Assembly (NCBI GenBank): GCA_900107185.1
Contig: FNPA01000014.1
Span: 1 to 64,000, forward strand
Origin: Ruminococcaceae bacterium YAD3003
Lineage (GTDB): Bacteria > Bacillota > Clostridia > Saccharofermentanales > Saccharofermentanaceae
Direction of reading: 5' to 3'
Length of the DNA stretch: 64,000 nt
In this document: positions 1 through 8,586 of the stretch, in pieces
Position numbering within the stretch: the first letter of the stretch is position 1
Layout of the letters: every line of letters starts with the position of its first letter
Position numbers and translations under genes: made by a program
Notes under the pieces: generated by a model
Database searches by the model: none
The model's input: only the letters and a program-made list of their open reading frames with translations
Told to the model about the DNA's origin: nothing

Positions 1-1188
1 ACCATCCTCAAGAGAACACCTTCTGCCGAAGTATACGTTCCCGACAGCAATATCGGTGAATCCTATTCACCTGTTGTTACAACAGATTCAGACGGCAAGG
101 AAGACGCTGTTATCGAGTATAAGCCGATTGGTACAGACGATAGATTCTACAGCACAACAAAACCTGCTGTCATCGGAGCTTATACAGTCAGAGTTACTAT
201 TCCTGAAACTGCAAAATACAACGCAGCAGTAGCAACTTCTGAATTCACGATCAAGAAGAAAGTTCCTGCTTTTGTTCTCAACATCGGCAGCCCTTATGTC
301 GGAACAGACTATAAGCCTTCGGTAACAACAAATTCTGATGGCGCTGCAAAGGTCGTAATCGAATATAAGGCAAAGGATGCATCAGACGATACTTACACAA
401 CAACAGTTCCGACAACTTACGGCACTTATGTTGTAAGGGCAACAGTGCCAGAAACAGCAACATTTGCTTCTGTTTCTGCAACAACTGATTTTACCCTCAG
501 ATATCTTGAAGCACCTGCTAATGCTTTTGAGATGACAGGTACAACAGGTAAGAACGGTTATTACGTAAGCGGTGTTGAACTCAAGGCACCTGCAGGTTAT
601 CTGATCTCTGGTATTTACGGAGGAACATACACAGAGAGCATTACTTATACTGATTCTCTCACTTCCGTATACCTCAAGAGAACATCTGATAATGCCCTCA
701 CATCTGCAATTGCGATCAACAAGCCGAAGATCGATACACAGGCTCCTTCCTTCAAGGCAGGTACAGGCAGTATCGCTTCTGGTTCAGTTATGTATGTATC
801 TAACATCAACATCACAGTTGATGACCCTAATCTCAAGTCACTTAAGGTAAACGGCGAGCCCATTAGCCTTACATCTGACAAAGACAATGTACTCACATTG
901 AGCCCGGGATTCGGAACTAAGACGTTTAAGATTACTGCAGAAGACGAAGCGGGAAATATCAGCAACATCGAGTTCACTCTCAAGGCTGAATGGCTCGAGA
1001 GCAAGACGATTATTCCTGATGTTGTCCTCCCTCTCGAAGGAAACGAATACTATAACCTTGGTGAAGGCTATTGGATAGTAACCAGAAACACACCGGAGGG
1101 TCCTGTTAAGGACAATACCGTTTACAGCGGCGGCATGCCTTTCTATGTTGAGGAAGGCGGAGACTATACTTTCACGAAGGTAACCTGA
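1..1188 (+). CDS. Surface or secreted Ig-like repeat protein, C-terminal part (start outside the window)
   Basis: The reading frame is open from base 1, so the N-terminus lies to the left of the window. The visible 395 residues contain two tandem modules of about 85 residues, each with a [PS]xVTT[DN]SDG start, an IEYK strand and an A/GxYxVR[VA]T[IV]PET end, matching beta-sandwich (MBG/Ig-like) modules of Gram-positive surface proteins. A third, more divergent module has a DEAGN turn typical of Ig-like folds. No LPXTG motif or membrane anchor is visible at the C-terminus. The stop lies 4 bases before the cyclase start, so the two are probably co-transcribed. The specific function is unknown; adhesion or cell-surface structure is an inference. 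Confidence 0.75.
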   Translation, partial: TILKRTPSAEVYVPDSNIGESYSPVVTTDSDGKEDAVIEYKPIGTDDRFYSTTKPAVIGAYTVRVTIPETAKYNAAVATSEFTIKKKVPAFVLNIGSPYVGTDYKPSVTTNSDGAAKVVIEYKAKDASDDTYTTTVPTTYGTYVVRATVPETATFASVSATTDFTLRYLEAPANAFEMTGTTGKNGYYVSGVELKAPAGYLISGIYGGTYTESITYTDSLTSVYLKRTSDNALTSAIAINKPKIDTQAPSFKAGTGSIASGSVMYVSNINITVDDPNLKSLKVNGEPISLTSDKDNVLTLSPGFGTKTFKITAEDEAGNISNIEFTLKAEWLESKTIIPDVVLPLEGNEYYNLGEGYWIVTRNTPEGPVKDNTVYSGGMPFYVEEGGDYTFTKVT

Positions 1189-1192
1189 TTAT

Positions 1193-2980
1193 ATGCGCAA
1201 CAAATTATTGCCGGTTATAGAAGCTCTCGTCGTGGGAATACTCGTTTATCTGCTCACAATTACGAGTCTGTTCAGCGAGTTGGATTACATCGTCCGTGAT
1301 AACCTTTTCCAGGTCCCCAGAGGTATCCGCAGCGATATCAAGATTATCGGTATCGATGCAAAGACCCTCGAGGCGTACGGGCCTATCCAGACGTGGTCCA
1401 GAGATAAATATGCGGACGTCATCAACGCGCTCAATGTCGATGACAATACAAAGCCTTATGTAATCGGTTTCGATATCCTGTTATCCGGCAATATCGATGA
1501 GGGCGATGCGGCTCTCGTTGAGGCAGCATCCAAATACGATAACGTTGTCGTTGTAAGCCGTCTCGTTTACAGCAATAAATGGGAGACTACCCCGGACGGT
1601 GTCGCTTACTATCCTGTCGAAGGTGTGATCAGCCCTTACAAAGATCTCCTTGAAGTAACTGATACCGGCTACAGCAACGTTGCGCCGGACTCCGACGGTA
1701 CTGTAAGAAGAATCATTCCGACAGAAACATACAATGGTGTTACGTATCAGACCTTCTCGAAAGTAATGTACGACAAGTACTGCGAGACAGTCGGAATCAC
1801 ACCTAACACGATCCCTACCGACATGACCGGCAGAACAATCATCAACTATTCCGGTAAGCCCGGTAACTACGAGTACATCTCAATGGTTGATGTAATCGAA
1901 GGAAAAATCGATCCGAGAGTATTTGCAGACAGTATTGTTTTCGTTGGTGCATACGATCCGGAAATGCAGGATAACTTCAGCGTTCCTAATGGCGGCAGTT
2001 CCAACATGAATGGTGTTGAGATCCACGCTAACATCTTCCAGTCCTATATGCAGGGACGTTTTGCTGTTAACGGCAGCCCGTACCTCTTAGGCCTCATTAC
2101 GGCCCTCGTAGCTATGCTGCTCCACATCCTCTTCCGCAAGATCAAGATATGGCAGTCAGTAATCCTGCTCGTCGCATCGATCGGCACCGAAGTCGGAATT
2201 CTCGTGGCGGTCAACAACAACGGTTATTCCTACAGCGTCATTTACTTCCCGCTGGTAATATTCCTGTCGTTTATCTATTCACTCGCGATCAATTACCTCC
2301 TCGAATCACGCAAGAAGAAAAAGGTTCTCAATGCGTTCCGTAAATACGTTGCTCCTCAAATTGTTGAAGAGATTGCAAAGAAAGGTGATTTTGAGATCAA
2401 GGTCGGCGGTGAGAACAGAGATATTGCAGTCCTTTTCGTCGATATCCGTGGTTTTACAACCATGTCTGAGGCATTAGAGCCTGAACAGGTCGTAGAGATC
2501 CTCAACGAATATCTGACACTTACTACGAAGTCCATCTTCGATAACAGCGGTACATTGGATAAGTTCGTCGGCGACGCTACCATGGCCGTATTCAACTCAC
2601 CTTTCGATCTGGAAGACTACGAATACAAGGCTGTATGCGCTGCGATGGATATCGTTAAGGGCGGCGAAGCGATCGAAGAGAAGTTCCAGAAGAGATTCGG
2701 CAGAAGCGTCGGCTTCGGCGTAGGCGTTAACTGCGGTCCTGCAGTCGTCGGAAACGTCGGATGCGAATTCAGAATGGACTTTACAGCCATCGGCGATACG
2801 GTCAATACAGCTGCACGTCTTGAGGCCAATGCCAAGAAGGGCCAGGTCCTCATCAGCGACGTTCTCTACGAGAGACTCAAGGACAGATTAGAGGTCTCTG
2901 AGGTCGGTGAAATCCCGCTTAAGGGTAAGACAAAAGGCGTATTCGTATACGAAGTTAAGAAGATTATCGGAAGAGATTAA
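1193..2980 (+). CDS. CHASE2-domain class III adenylate/guanylate cyclase
   Basis: 595 residues. One N-terminal membrane segment (about 9-29) precedes an extracytoplasmic CHASE2 sensor (about 30-290), three further hydrophobic segments (about 298-370) and a cytoplasmic class III cyclase domain (about 408-590). Metal-binding aspartates are visible at D417 (VDIRGFT) and D461 (KFVGDA). Substrate and transition-state residues K457, D535 (AIGDTVNTAAR), N538 and R542 are present, and the Lys/Asp pair favours ATP, so cAMP is the likely product. It follows the surface protein by 4 bases, so it may sense the state of that protein or of the envelope. No cAMP-binding effector is seen in the window. Confidence 0.93.
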   Translation: MRNKLLPVIEALVVGILVYLLTITSLFSELDYIVRDNLFQVPRGIRSDIKIIGIDAKTLEAYGPIQTWSRDKYADVINALNVDDNTKPYVIGFDILLSGNIDEGDAALVEAASKYDNVVVVSRLVYSNKWETTPDGVAYYPVEGVISPYKDLLEVTDTGYSNVAPDSDGTVRRIIPTETYNGVTYQTFSKVMYDKYCETVGITPNTIPTDMTGRTIINYSGKPGNYEYISMVDVIEGKIDPRVFADSIVFVGAYDPEMQDNFSVPNGGSSNMNGVEIHANIFQSYMQGRFAVNGSPYLLGLITALVAMLLHILFRKIKIWQSVILLVASIGTEVGILVAVNNNGYSYSVIYFPLVIFLSFIYSLAINYLLESRKKKKVLNAFRKYVAPQIVEEIAKKGDFEIKVGGENRDIAVLFVDIRGFTTMSEALEPEQVVEILNEYLTLTTKSIFDNSGTLDKFVGDATMAVFNSPFDLEDYEYKAVCAAMDIVKGGEAIEEKFQKRFGRSVGFGVGVNCGPAVVGNVGCEFRMDFTAIGDTVNTAARLEANAKKGQVLISDVLYERLKDRLEVSEVGEIPLKGKTKGVFVYEVKKIIGRD

Positions 2981-2983
2981 TCA

Positions 2984-3019
2984 CTTAAGCAACACTTTCG
3001 AGCTGAAGCATTGCTTAAG
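2984..3019. other. Perfect 9-bp hairpin after the cyclase gene
   Basis: CTTAAGCAA at 2984-2992 is followed by its reverse complement at 3011-3019, with an 18-nt loop. It starts 4 bases after the cyclase stop codon. There is no T-run on either side, so it is not a clear intrinsic terminator; it may be an mRNA 3'-end stabiliser. Confidence 0.4.
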
Positions 3020-3053
3020 CATCATTTACGCCATACATTGAGCATATTATTCC

Positions 3054-3109
3054 CCTGATTTGACTGACATAATAAAGCCGTCAAACAAAACAACATGTCA
3101 ATCAGGAGG
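3054..3109 (+). promoter_or_regulatory. Leader hairpin overlapping the ribosome binding site of the leader-peptide gene
   Basis: CCTGATTTGAC (3054-3064) can pair with GTCAATCAGG (3097-3106) with one bulged base. The right arm covers the first bases of the strong Shine-Dalgarno sequence AGGAGG (3104-3109). Folding would partly hide the site, so translation control is possible. This is seen by eye only; no energy was calculated. Confidence 0.35.
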
Positions 3110-3117
3110 ACATAAAA

Positions 3118-3390
3118 ATGACAAGCGAGGCACTCACATTAGACCAGCTCGAGACAGTTAACGGCGGCGAAGTATTGAAGACACAGGAAGTGCAGACAGT
3201 CGTCTGGAATAAGGAAGCCCTTCAGATCTGCCGTGGCAACAATGTCCTTAGAGTCGTCCAGGATACCGGCGCTCTCCAGATCATCAAAAATGCAGCAGAA
3301 AAAGTAAAAGGTCTCATCGATGCAATCTTTATCAATGAGAACAATAAGGACAGTATCGCAACATTCACTAAAACTACTGAAGTAGCTTGA
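3118..3390 (+). CDS. Small protein with double-glycine (bacteriocin/RiPP-type) leader
   Basis: 90 residues with a strong AGGAGG site 8 bases before ATG. The first 17 residues (MTSEALTLDQLETVNGG) have the pattern of double-glycine leaders, LxxxxLxxVxGG, which C39-peptidase ABC transporters cleave after GG. The remaining part, about 73 residues, has one Cys, a repeated ALQI element and an amphipathic lysine-rich segment. No C39 transporter or modification enzyme is found in this window, so export would rely on a gene elsewhere. It could be a class II bacteriocin, a signalling peptide or an unrelated small protein. The last 17 bases overlap the convergent P-loop gene. Confidence 0.6.
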   Translation: MTSEALTLDQLETVNGGEVLKTQEVQTVVWNKEALQICRGNNVLRVVQDTGALQIIKNAAEKVKGLIDAIFINENNKDSIATFTKTTEVA

Positions 3391-4450
3391 GATCGGCAAG
3401 AGCCCTCTTACACTCCTCAACAATGACCGTTTTCTCGGTCAGATCCATCTCCTCATTAACTTTGACATTATCCATAATGCTCATAATTCCCCTCTCATCA
3501 CCATGAACGAAACGATCATTGATGTTATTGATTTCGTTCATGGTGTTTGTGTGAAGAACAGTAAATGCATTATCTTCGGGCTTGATCACAGTCTTAGGAT
3601 CCTTCTCGAAATATCTTCTCCACTTGTCCACGTTGCCGTCTCTGAGCGTTGAATCGATTGCGTATACTCCGAACTCCAGGAGCCTGTCTATGGATTCAAC
3701 AGGGCTGTTTCCGGCCTCTCTGACGAGTCTTCTGAACTTCGATTTGACGAGTGATGTTCCCTTCATGAAAACAGCGTAGCCGTTAAACTCGGAAGGATCC
3801 TTGAAAAACATGTATGTCCATATGCCTTCCAAAATGAATCTCTTCTCTTTGTGTGCAGACGCATACTCCCACGCATACTTAATAAAGTTAACGAATATCT
3901 CACCGTGGTCGGAGAACACATCCCGCTCTTCCCTGGAAATGTAGAACTTCTCACCCGGACCTGCAAAGAACGAATACATAAGTCCGCTCATCTCTTTTAA
4001 TTCATCCATCGTGTAGTGGTCTTTAACACACACCAGGTCATCGAGAGAAACTTTCTCGATGTTGTCACCTTCGTATTCTTTTGTCAGGACGGATTTACCT
4101 GAACCCGAATAACCGATTACAAAACAGAGATTGATATCCCCCTCATCGAAAGCCTTTTTGTTGTAGTACAAATCAGGCTCAGATATAAACAACGTTTCCT
4201 TCATCGGAATCGGAGACTCAAATCTCAACCTGTAACTCATGTTCAGGAACATATCTGAAACATTGCATCCGAACAGCTTTACAGAATAGTAATCAGACAG
4301 CCTCCGGTTAGGCCTCGTGAGCTTCAGATATCGCATGAAAGATTCTCTCAGTTCTTCACGCGTATTGATCTCATCGCTTACTACAGCGACGTCAGACAGT
4401 TTATTAATCTCCTGAAAATTTATTTCCTCATCCGAAAGTAAAGCTAACAT
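3374..4450 (-). CDS. P-loop NTPase/kinase-like protein of unknown function
   Basis: 358 residues from ATG at 4450, chosen because GGAG lies 8 bases upstream; an in-frame TTG six bases earlier would leave only one base of spacing. The N-terminal 100 residues are unrecognised. A Walker A motif, GYSGSGKS (113-120), follows, and a later hydrophobic strand ending in LEGIW could be the partner strand. The layout resembles zeta-toxin or shikimate-kinase-like P-loop kinases rather than AAA+ proteins, but no specific substrate motif is recognised. The 3' end overlaps the convergent double-glycine peptide gene by 17 bases. Confidence 0.7.
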   Translation of the reverse strand: MLALLSDEEINFQEINKLSDVAVVSDEINTREELRESFMRYLKLTRPNRRLSDYYSVKLFGCNVSDMFLNMSYRLRFESPIPMKETLFISEPDLYYNKKAFDEGDINLCFVIGYSGSGKSVLTKEYEGDNIEKVSLDDLVCVKDHYTMDELKEMSGLMYSFFAGPGEKFYISREERDVFSDHGEIFVNFIKYAWEYASAHKEKRFILEGIWTYMFFKDPSEFNGYAVFMKGTSLVKSKFRRLVREAGNSPVESIDRLLEFGVYAIDSTLRDGNVDKWRRYFEKDPKTVIKPEDNAFTVLHTNTMNEINNINDRFVHGDERGIMSIMDNVKVNEEMDLTEKTVIVEECKRALADLKLLQ

Positions 4451-4507
4451 AGGCAAACTCCGAAAAACTAAAGTTTCTTCAATTATAATGCAGATAAAAA
4501 ATAAGGG

Positions 4508-4900
4508 TTACTGTCTGCTGCCTTTAATTGCGGTTACCACCTTAACATCTGCCGGCAGCCAATCCACAGAATCAAGGTTCTCATACGTCAGCCACTTGGC
4601 TGCTTCATGCTCTAACAACGTCATCTTTGAACCTTCGACGAGTTCTGCCCAAAAGCAATCCATCGATAAATGGAACTGCGGATAATCGTGCTCTACGGTT
4701 GTGAGAAAACCTTTAACTCTAATATCGGCGCCGAGCTCCTCCCTAATCTCACGGACAATTGCATCTTCAGGAGATTCGCCATCTTCGATCTTACCGCCGG
4801 GGAATTCCCAGCCGTCCTTGAAATCACCATATCCGCGCTGTGTCGCGAAAATCCGGTCGCCATCACATATTATTGCTGCAACAACTTTAATCGTTTTCAT
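4508..4900 (-). CDS. mutT: Nudix hydrolase (MutT-like)
   Basis: 130 residues. A complete Nudix box (GX5EX7REUXEEXGU) is visible as GGKIEDGESPEDAIVREIRE followed by ELGA at about residues 35-58, preceded by WEFPGG as in MutT and CTP pyrophosphohydrolases. Such enzymes hydrolyse oxidised or non-canonical nucleoside triphosphates to monophosphates and protect DNA or RNA. The exact substrate cannot be read from the sequence. The gene lies alone between the P-loop gene and the divergent deacetylase gene. Confidence 0.9.
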   Translation of the reverse strand: MKTIKVVAAIICDGDRIFATQRGYGDFKDGWEFPGGKIEDGESPEDAIVREIREELGADIRVKGFLTTVEHDYPQFHLSMDCFWAELVEGSKMTLLEHEAAKWLTYENLDSVDWLPADVKVVTAIKGSRQ

Positions 4901-4952
4901 AATCCCAATATTATCACGAGTGCAAATTTTCGTGCTGATTTCTCATCAAAAT

Positions 4953-4998
4953 GACCAGGATTTTTGCACTCTTACCCGAAAGTGCAAATTTCCTGGTC
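4953..4998. repeat. Intergenic inverted repeat with AGTGCAAATTT arms
   Basis: GACCAGGATTTTTGCACT (4953-4970) and AGTGCAAATTTCCTGGTC (4981-4998) are reverse complements at 16 of 18 positions, with a 10-nt loop. Two more copies of the arm motif flank it (GTGCAAATTTT at 4919-4930 and AAAATTGCACT at 5022-5032). It lies in the 287-bp gap between the divergent Nudix and deacetylase genes. This looks like a dispersed palindromic element or a multi-site operator rather than a terminator. Confidence 0.55.
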
Positions 4999-5187
4999 AA
5001 AATCGGCGAAAAATAGCACAAAAAATTGCACTCCCTAGTTCGCGCGTGGAGATGAGATAAGAGCAATTCTCCCCCGCCCCAAATTTGCCATAGTAATTAT
5101 TCATTCTGTAACATAATTGATGCACATAAGATGCAGGTAGCGTGATAGACTTGTGCGGTCAAAATATAACTTACAGGTTTTGGAATC

Positions 5188-6465
5188 ATGAGCAAGTCTA
5201 AAATTGTAATCACAATCATTGCTGCAATCATTGTTCTCGCAGCGGCTGCATTTGTCTGCTACGAAGTTTTTATCGTTAAGAGAGGTTGGGTAACAACCGA
5301 CGAAGGCACATACTATTACGACGATTACGGCAAAGCATATACAGGCTTAAGCAATATGCCTGACGGCACTGTCAGATATTTCGATCCGACAACAAAACTT
5401 ATGCTTACCGGTGAAGTAAATATCGATGGAAACAACTATCTGTTTGATGAAAACGGAGTAATGCTTTATGGCCGTCAGAAGGCCGGCGAGAAAATGAAGT
5501 ACTACGATCCTCAGACGGGTATCAGACAGTCCGGCTGGATCGAATCAGAGAGCGGTAAATACTACTTCAACGAAGAGACCGGAGAAGAGGCTCTCGGTCT
5601 TACGGTCATCGATGAAAAGCAATACTATTTCGATACTGAATCAGGCCTGATGAAGACCGGTGTTTTTAATATAGACGGCGAGGAATACTGTTTCGATGAG
5701 ATCACAGGTATCGGCATCGACGGTGTGTTCGAAATGAATGGCGTAAAACACGCATATCTTGGCGGTAAGATGCTCAAGGGTGTCAGGATATATGCAGATA
5801 ACCATCTCTACTATCTCGACGAAACAGGCACTATTGTGCGCGATGTAGACGGCAACAAGCCGATGGTTGCGCTCACTTACGATGACGGCCCTTCTATCTA
5901 CACAGATTCGATTCTGGATACTTTCGAAGAGTATGACCAGAAGTGCACATTTTTCATTGTCGGTGACAGAATCTCATGGAACGAAGATCAGACAAGGCGT
6001 GAGGCCGAGTTGGGTTGCCAGCAAGGTAACCACACATATGGGCATAACAGACTTACTGATTTAAACGCTGAGGAAATGATCGAAAAACTCAAGGGCACAG
6101 ACGATGAACTCATCAGAGTAACCGGCCAGCCCTCGACTTGTTTAAGACCTCCTGAAGGTCGTTGGAACGAGGAGCTCCAGTCTGTATGCGGATGCCCTAT
6201 CATTCTGTGGAGCGTAGATTCCAGAGACTGGGAAAGCAAGAACGCAGACAAGGTCTGCAACACTATAATCGGCAAAGTAAAAGACGGCGACATCGTGCTC
6301 ATGCATGACCTCTACAAGTCAACTGCAGATGCCACAAAGCGCATCGTTCCTGCCCTCATCGAAGAAGGTTTCCAACTCGTAACCGTTGAAGAAATGGGCC
6401 TGGTTAAGACCGGTGGTGTAGGGCTCGAAAACGGGGTTGTGTATTATTCGATAACGGGTGAGTAA
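5188..6465 (+). CDS. Cell-wall polysaccharide deacetylase with choline-binding-type repeats
   Basis: 425 residues. A membrane anchor or signal (about 6-29) is followed by roughly eight aromatic-rich repeats of the cell-wall-binding type (GW...YYFD..TG..., about 33-215) and a NodB polysaccharide deacetylase domain (about 225-400). NodB motifs are complete: TYDDGP with D232/D233, HTYGH with the metal-binding H282 and H286, RPPEG at 320-324, and LMHD with H373. It should act outside the cell on peptidoglycan or another N-acetylated glycan, raising lysozyme resistance. The gene stands alone. Confidence 0.93.
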   Translation: MSKSKIVITIIAAIIVLAAAAFVCYEVFIVKRGWVTTDEGTYYYDDYGKAYTGLSNMPDGTVRYFDPTTKLMLTGEVNIDGNNYLFDENGVMLYGRQKAGEKMKYYDPQTGIRQSGWIESESGKYYFNEETGEEALGLTVIDEKQYYFDTESGLMKTGVFNIDGEEYCFDEITGIGIDGVFEMNGVKHAYLGGKMLKGVRIYADNHLYYLDETGTIVRDVDGNKPMVALTYDDGPSIYTDSILDTFEEYDQKCTFFIVGDRISWNEDQTRREAELGCQQGNHTYGHNRLTDLNAEEMIEKLKGTDDELIRVTGQPSTCLRPPEGRWNEELQSVCGCPIILWSVDSRDWESKNADKVCNTIIGKVKDGDIVLMHDLYKSTADATKRIVPALIEEGFQLVTVEEMGLVKTGGVGLENGVVYYSITGE

Positions 6466-6624
6466 AAAGACATATCGTGAATGTATATATGGTAATGAAA
6501 TATGATCAGTAAATTTACTATTTAGTTCATTTCAAAAAGAGTAGTTTGTAAAGATTTTAGTATAATAATTTTAATATGTTCTTTCTGCGTGCTCTTGTCA
6601 GTATAATTATACGGAAGTGAAAAA

Positions 6625-7791
6625 ATGGAATTAGACGATCGAGCTTTGCCTAAATATGGCATGGGCTTTTATTCAATTGAAAACACAGCTTATGAAATCG
6701 AGACCTCTTGGAAACATAAAGTTTTTGAGGATTATAATGACTTGTCCATTGATTATTATTCATGTGGATATTTAATATTACATGATGTTTTAGGCAGTAA
6801 CACCAATGATATAAAAACTGATTTTTATTTCTTTGTTGGTATATTCCTTTTGCGACAAGGTCTCGAACTCAGACTTAAGGCATTGGTCAGCCAAGGTTTG
6901 AGCAACAATCAAATAACAGCTAAATTTACTGCAAATAAACACAAGTTGCTTGATATTTATCAAGATTACATAGCTAGTGTTTCTTCCTGCAATCTAAACA
7001 GTGAGGAAATAACCTGGCTGTCAGATTATTTTTATTCACTGCAAGAATCAGACGAAAAGTCTGATGAATTCAGATTTCCGTTTAGCGATAAACTAATCAA
7101 TAAGAATAATGCCAAATTACTTGATTGCAGATTAATTGTTAAAACAATGTTCAATGCTGCTTTAATTTTAGAAAAAGCAACATCTACTTCTTCAACCAAG
7201 TACGATAATCAAATTGATTTGAATTTGACGCCCGTTTTTATCAGCTACAGTAATATACCTCAACATAATTGTTATTTCTGGGTTCCTGAAAATGACAGTC
7301 AATATCGTATTAAAATCGATGAATATATAAGTTGTATTGAAATACTTTGTGCTGATACATCTATTAATATGAAGAATAAGATTTTCCCGTTGCTTTTTAT
7401 GTATAGGAACGCTATTGAATTATCTTTAAAACTATTAATGTTTCAGTGTATTCATATTGGACTTCCTCAATTAACATATGACAAAAAGAAATACGGACAT
7501 GATTTAACAAAAGAATTATGGCATGTTTCAAGGCCTTATTTGGATCAGGATTTAACAAAAAAGAATGCAGATAAAACTGTCTTTAATTATGTTGACGAAA
7601 GAATAAATGAATTGCGTGATATTGATAAACAAGGTGATTTGTTCAGGTATCCAACCAATTATGGTTTAGAATATAAATTTGATAACAAGATTCTTGACTA
7701 TAAACACGTAATTGATTATTTGAATGAAATTGTAAATTACTTAACTAATTGGTGTGATAATTTGGAAGAAGATTATTACTATTCTTTATAA
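6625..7791 (+). CDS. Protein with two HEPN-like helical modules
   Basis: 388 residues, more AT-rich than its neighbours. Two halves repeat the same pattern. The first has LLRQGLELRLKAL (about 73-85), then KHKLLDIY and EFRFPF. The second has FMYRNAIELSLKLLM (about 258-272), then GHDLTKEL and LFRYP. An arginine followed by an ExxLK helix and a later HDL is typical of HEPN-superfamily proteins seen in toxin and defence loci. The exact RX4-6H ribonuclease motif is not clearly present, so activity is uncertain. It lies next to an RHH/RelE pair but has its own upstream gap. HEPN assignment is by eye. Confidence 0.55.
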   Translation: MELDDRALPKYGMGFYSIENTAYEIETSWKHKVFEDYNDLSIDYYSCGYLILHDVLGSNTNDIKTDFYFFVGIFLLRQGLELRLKALVSQGLSNNQITAKFTANKHKLLDIYQDYIASVSSCNLNSEEITWLSDYFYSLQESDEKSDEFRFPFSDKLINKNNAKLLDCRLIVKTMFNAALILEKATSTSSTKYDNQIDLNLTPVFISYSNIPQHNCYFWVPENDSQYRIKIDEYISCIEILCADTSINMKNKIFPLLFMYRNAIELSLKLLMFQCIHIGLPQLTYDKKKYGHDLTKELWHVSRPYLDQDLTKKNADKTVFNYVDERINELRDIDKQGDLFRYPTNYGLEYKFDNKILDYKHVIDYLNEIVNYLTNWCDNLEEDYYYSL

Positions 7792-7929
7792 TCTCAACAA
7801 CCAAAAAGATCGAGTCTCAGTTTTTCCCAATTAGTCTCAAATATTGCTACTAAAATTCTATTTGTCTGAATTCACCAACACAAATGCTTTGTTCCGGTTT
7901 AAACTCCAAAAACAGAGTTCTGCTCTGCA

Positions 7930-7979
7930 TTGTTCTTTATAACTGGGGGTGTTAAAATATGTATGACAATTGTATGACA
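7930..7979 (+). promoter_or_regulatory. Promoter and direct-repeat operator of the RHH/RelE operon
   Basis: TTGTTC (7930-7935) and TAAAAT (7953-7958) form a promoter with a 17-bp spacer. The predicted start falls inside two direct TGTATGACA copies (7960-7968 and 7971-7979) spaced 11 bp apart, one helical turn. Ribbon-helix-helix antitoxins commonly bind such repeats and repress their own operon. The rest of the gap from 7792 holds nothing recognisable. Confidence 0.6.
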
Positions 7980-7997
7980 TCTAAAGGAGGTAGAGAA

Positions 7998-8225
7998 ATG
8001 AGCACTGTTATTAGTGTTAGAGTCAGCGATGCGGAACAGGAACTGCTTAACAAAGCTGCTTCCATATATGGTTGCGGTGTATCTTCCTTGATGAAAAGAC
8101 TTGTTTTCGAGAAGCTCGAGGATGAATACGATCTTCACATGGTTGAGGAATACGAGAATAAGAAAAAGAACGGCACTCTCAAAACAAGACCTGCAAGTGA
8201 ATTGTGGACGGAGCTTGATTTGTGA
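7998..8225 (+). CDS. Ribbon-helix-helix antitoxin (DUF6290/RelB-like)
   Basis: 75 residues. ATG at 7998 is preferred over an upstream ATG because AAAGGAGG (7983-7990) is correctly spaced. The N-terminus, MSTVISVRVSDAEQELL, is a ribbon-helix-helix DNA-binding strand and helix, and the C-terminal acidic helix would wrap the toxin. It overlaps the toxin start by 4 bases (GTGA), the usual translational coupling in type II systems. It should bind and neutralise the toxin and repress the operon. Confidence 0.88.
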   Translation: MSTVISVRVSDAEQELLNKAASIYGCGVSSLMKRLVFEKLEDEYDLHMVEEYENKKKNGTLKTRPASELWTELDL

Positions 8226-8494
8226 AATACAAATTGGTATTAACAGAAGATTTCGAAAAGCAATTCCGTAAACTCGACCGTTCCATCCAAACGATAATAG
8301 TTAAGTGGATAAGAAAACACCTAGAGAATTGCGAGGATCCCAGAGCCTCCGGCAAAGCCCTTTCAGCAAATCTGAAAGGCTACTGGCGCTACCGCATCGG
8401 TGACTATCGTTTGCTTGTAGAAATCAAAGATAAACAACTGATTATTGTTGCTATCTCAATTGCTCATCGCAGCGATGTATATGAGCAGGAATAA
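8222..8494 (+). CDS. RelE/ParE-family toxin
   Basis: 90 residues from a GTG that overlaps the antitoxin stop. Family features are the start KYKLVLTEDFEKQFRKL, the central GYWRYRIGDYRLLVEI and the C-terminal IAHRSDVY, with R and Y in the places of RelE catalytic residues. Known relatives cleave ribosome-bound mRNA. It is bound by the RHH antitoxin encoded directly upstream. Confidence 0.9.
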   Translation: MKYKLVLTEDFEKQFRKLDRSIQTIIVKWIRKHLENCEDPRASGKALSANLKGYWRYRIGDYRLLVEIKDKQLIIVAISIAHRSDVYEQE

Positions 8495-8586
8495 GCGAGA
8501 CAGTAATTTCTGCAATGTCAGAGATTTTGGATGAGACAGATTGCAAAGAGATTTTGGTAACCGGCAAAAAACAATACAAAATCTTA

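Noticed and set aside
2149-2343. Plus-strand frame inside the cyclase gene
   Set aside because: Lies in another frame of a gene with complete domain structure and has no start signal.
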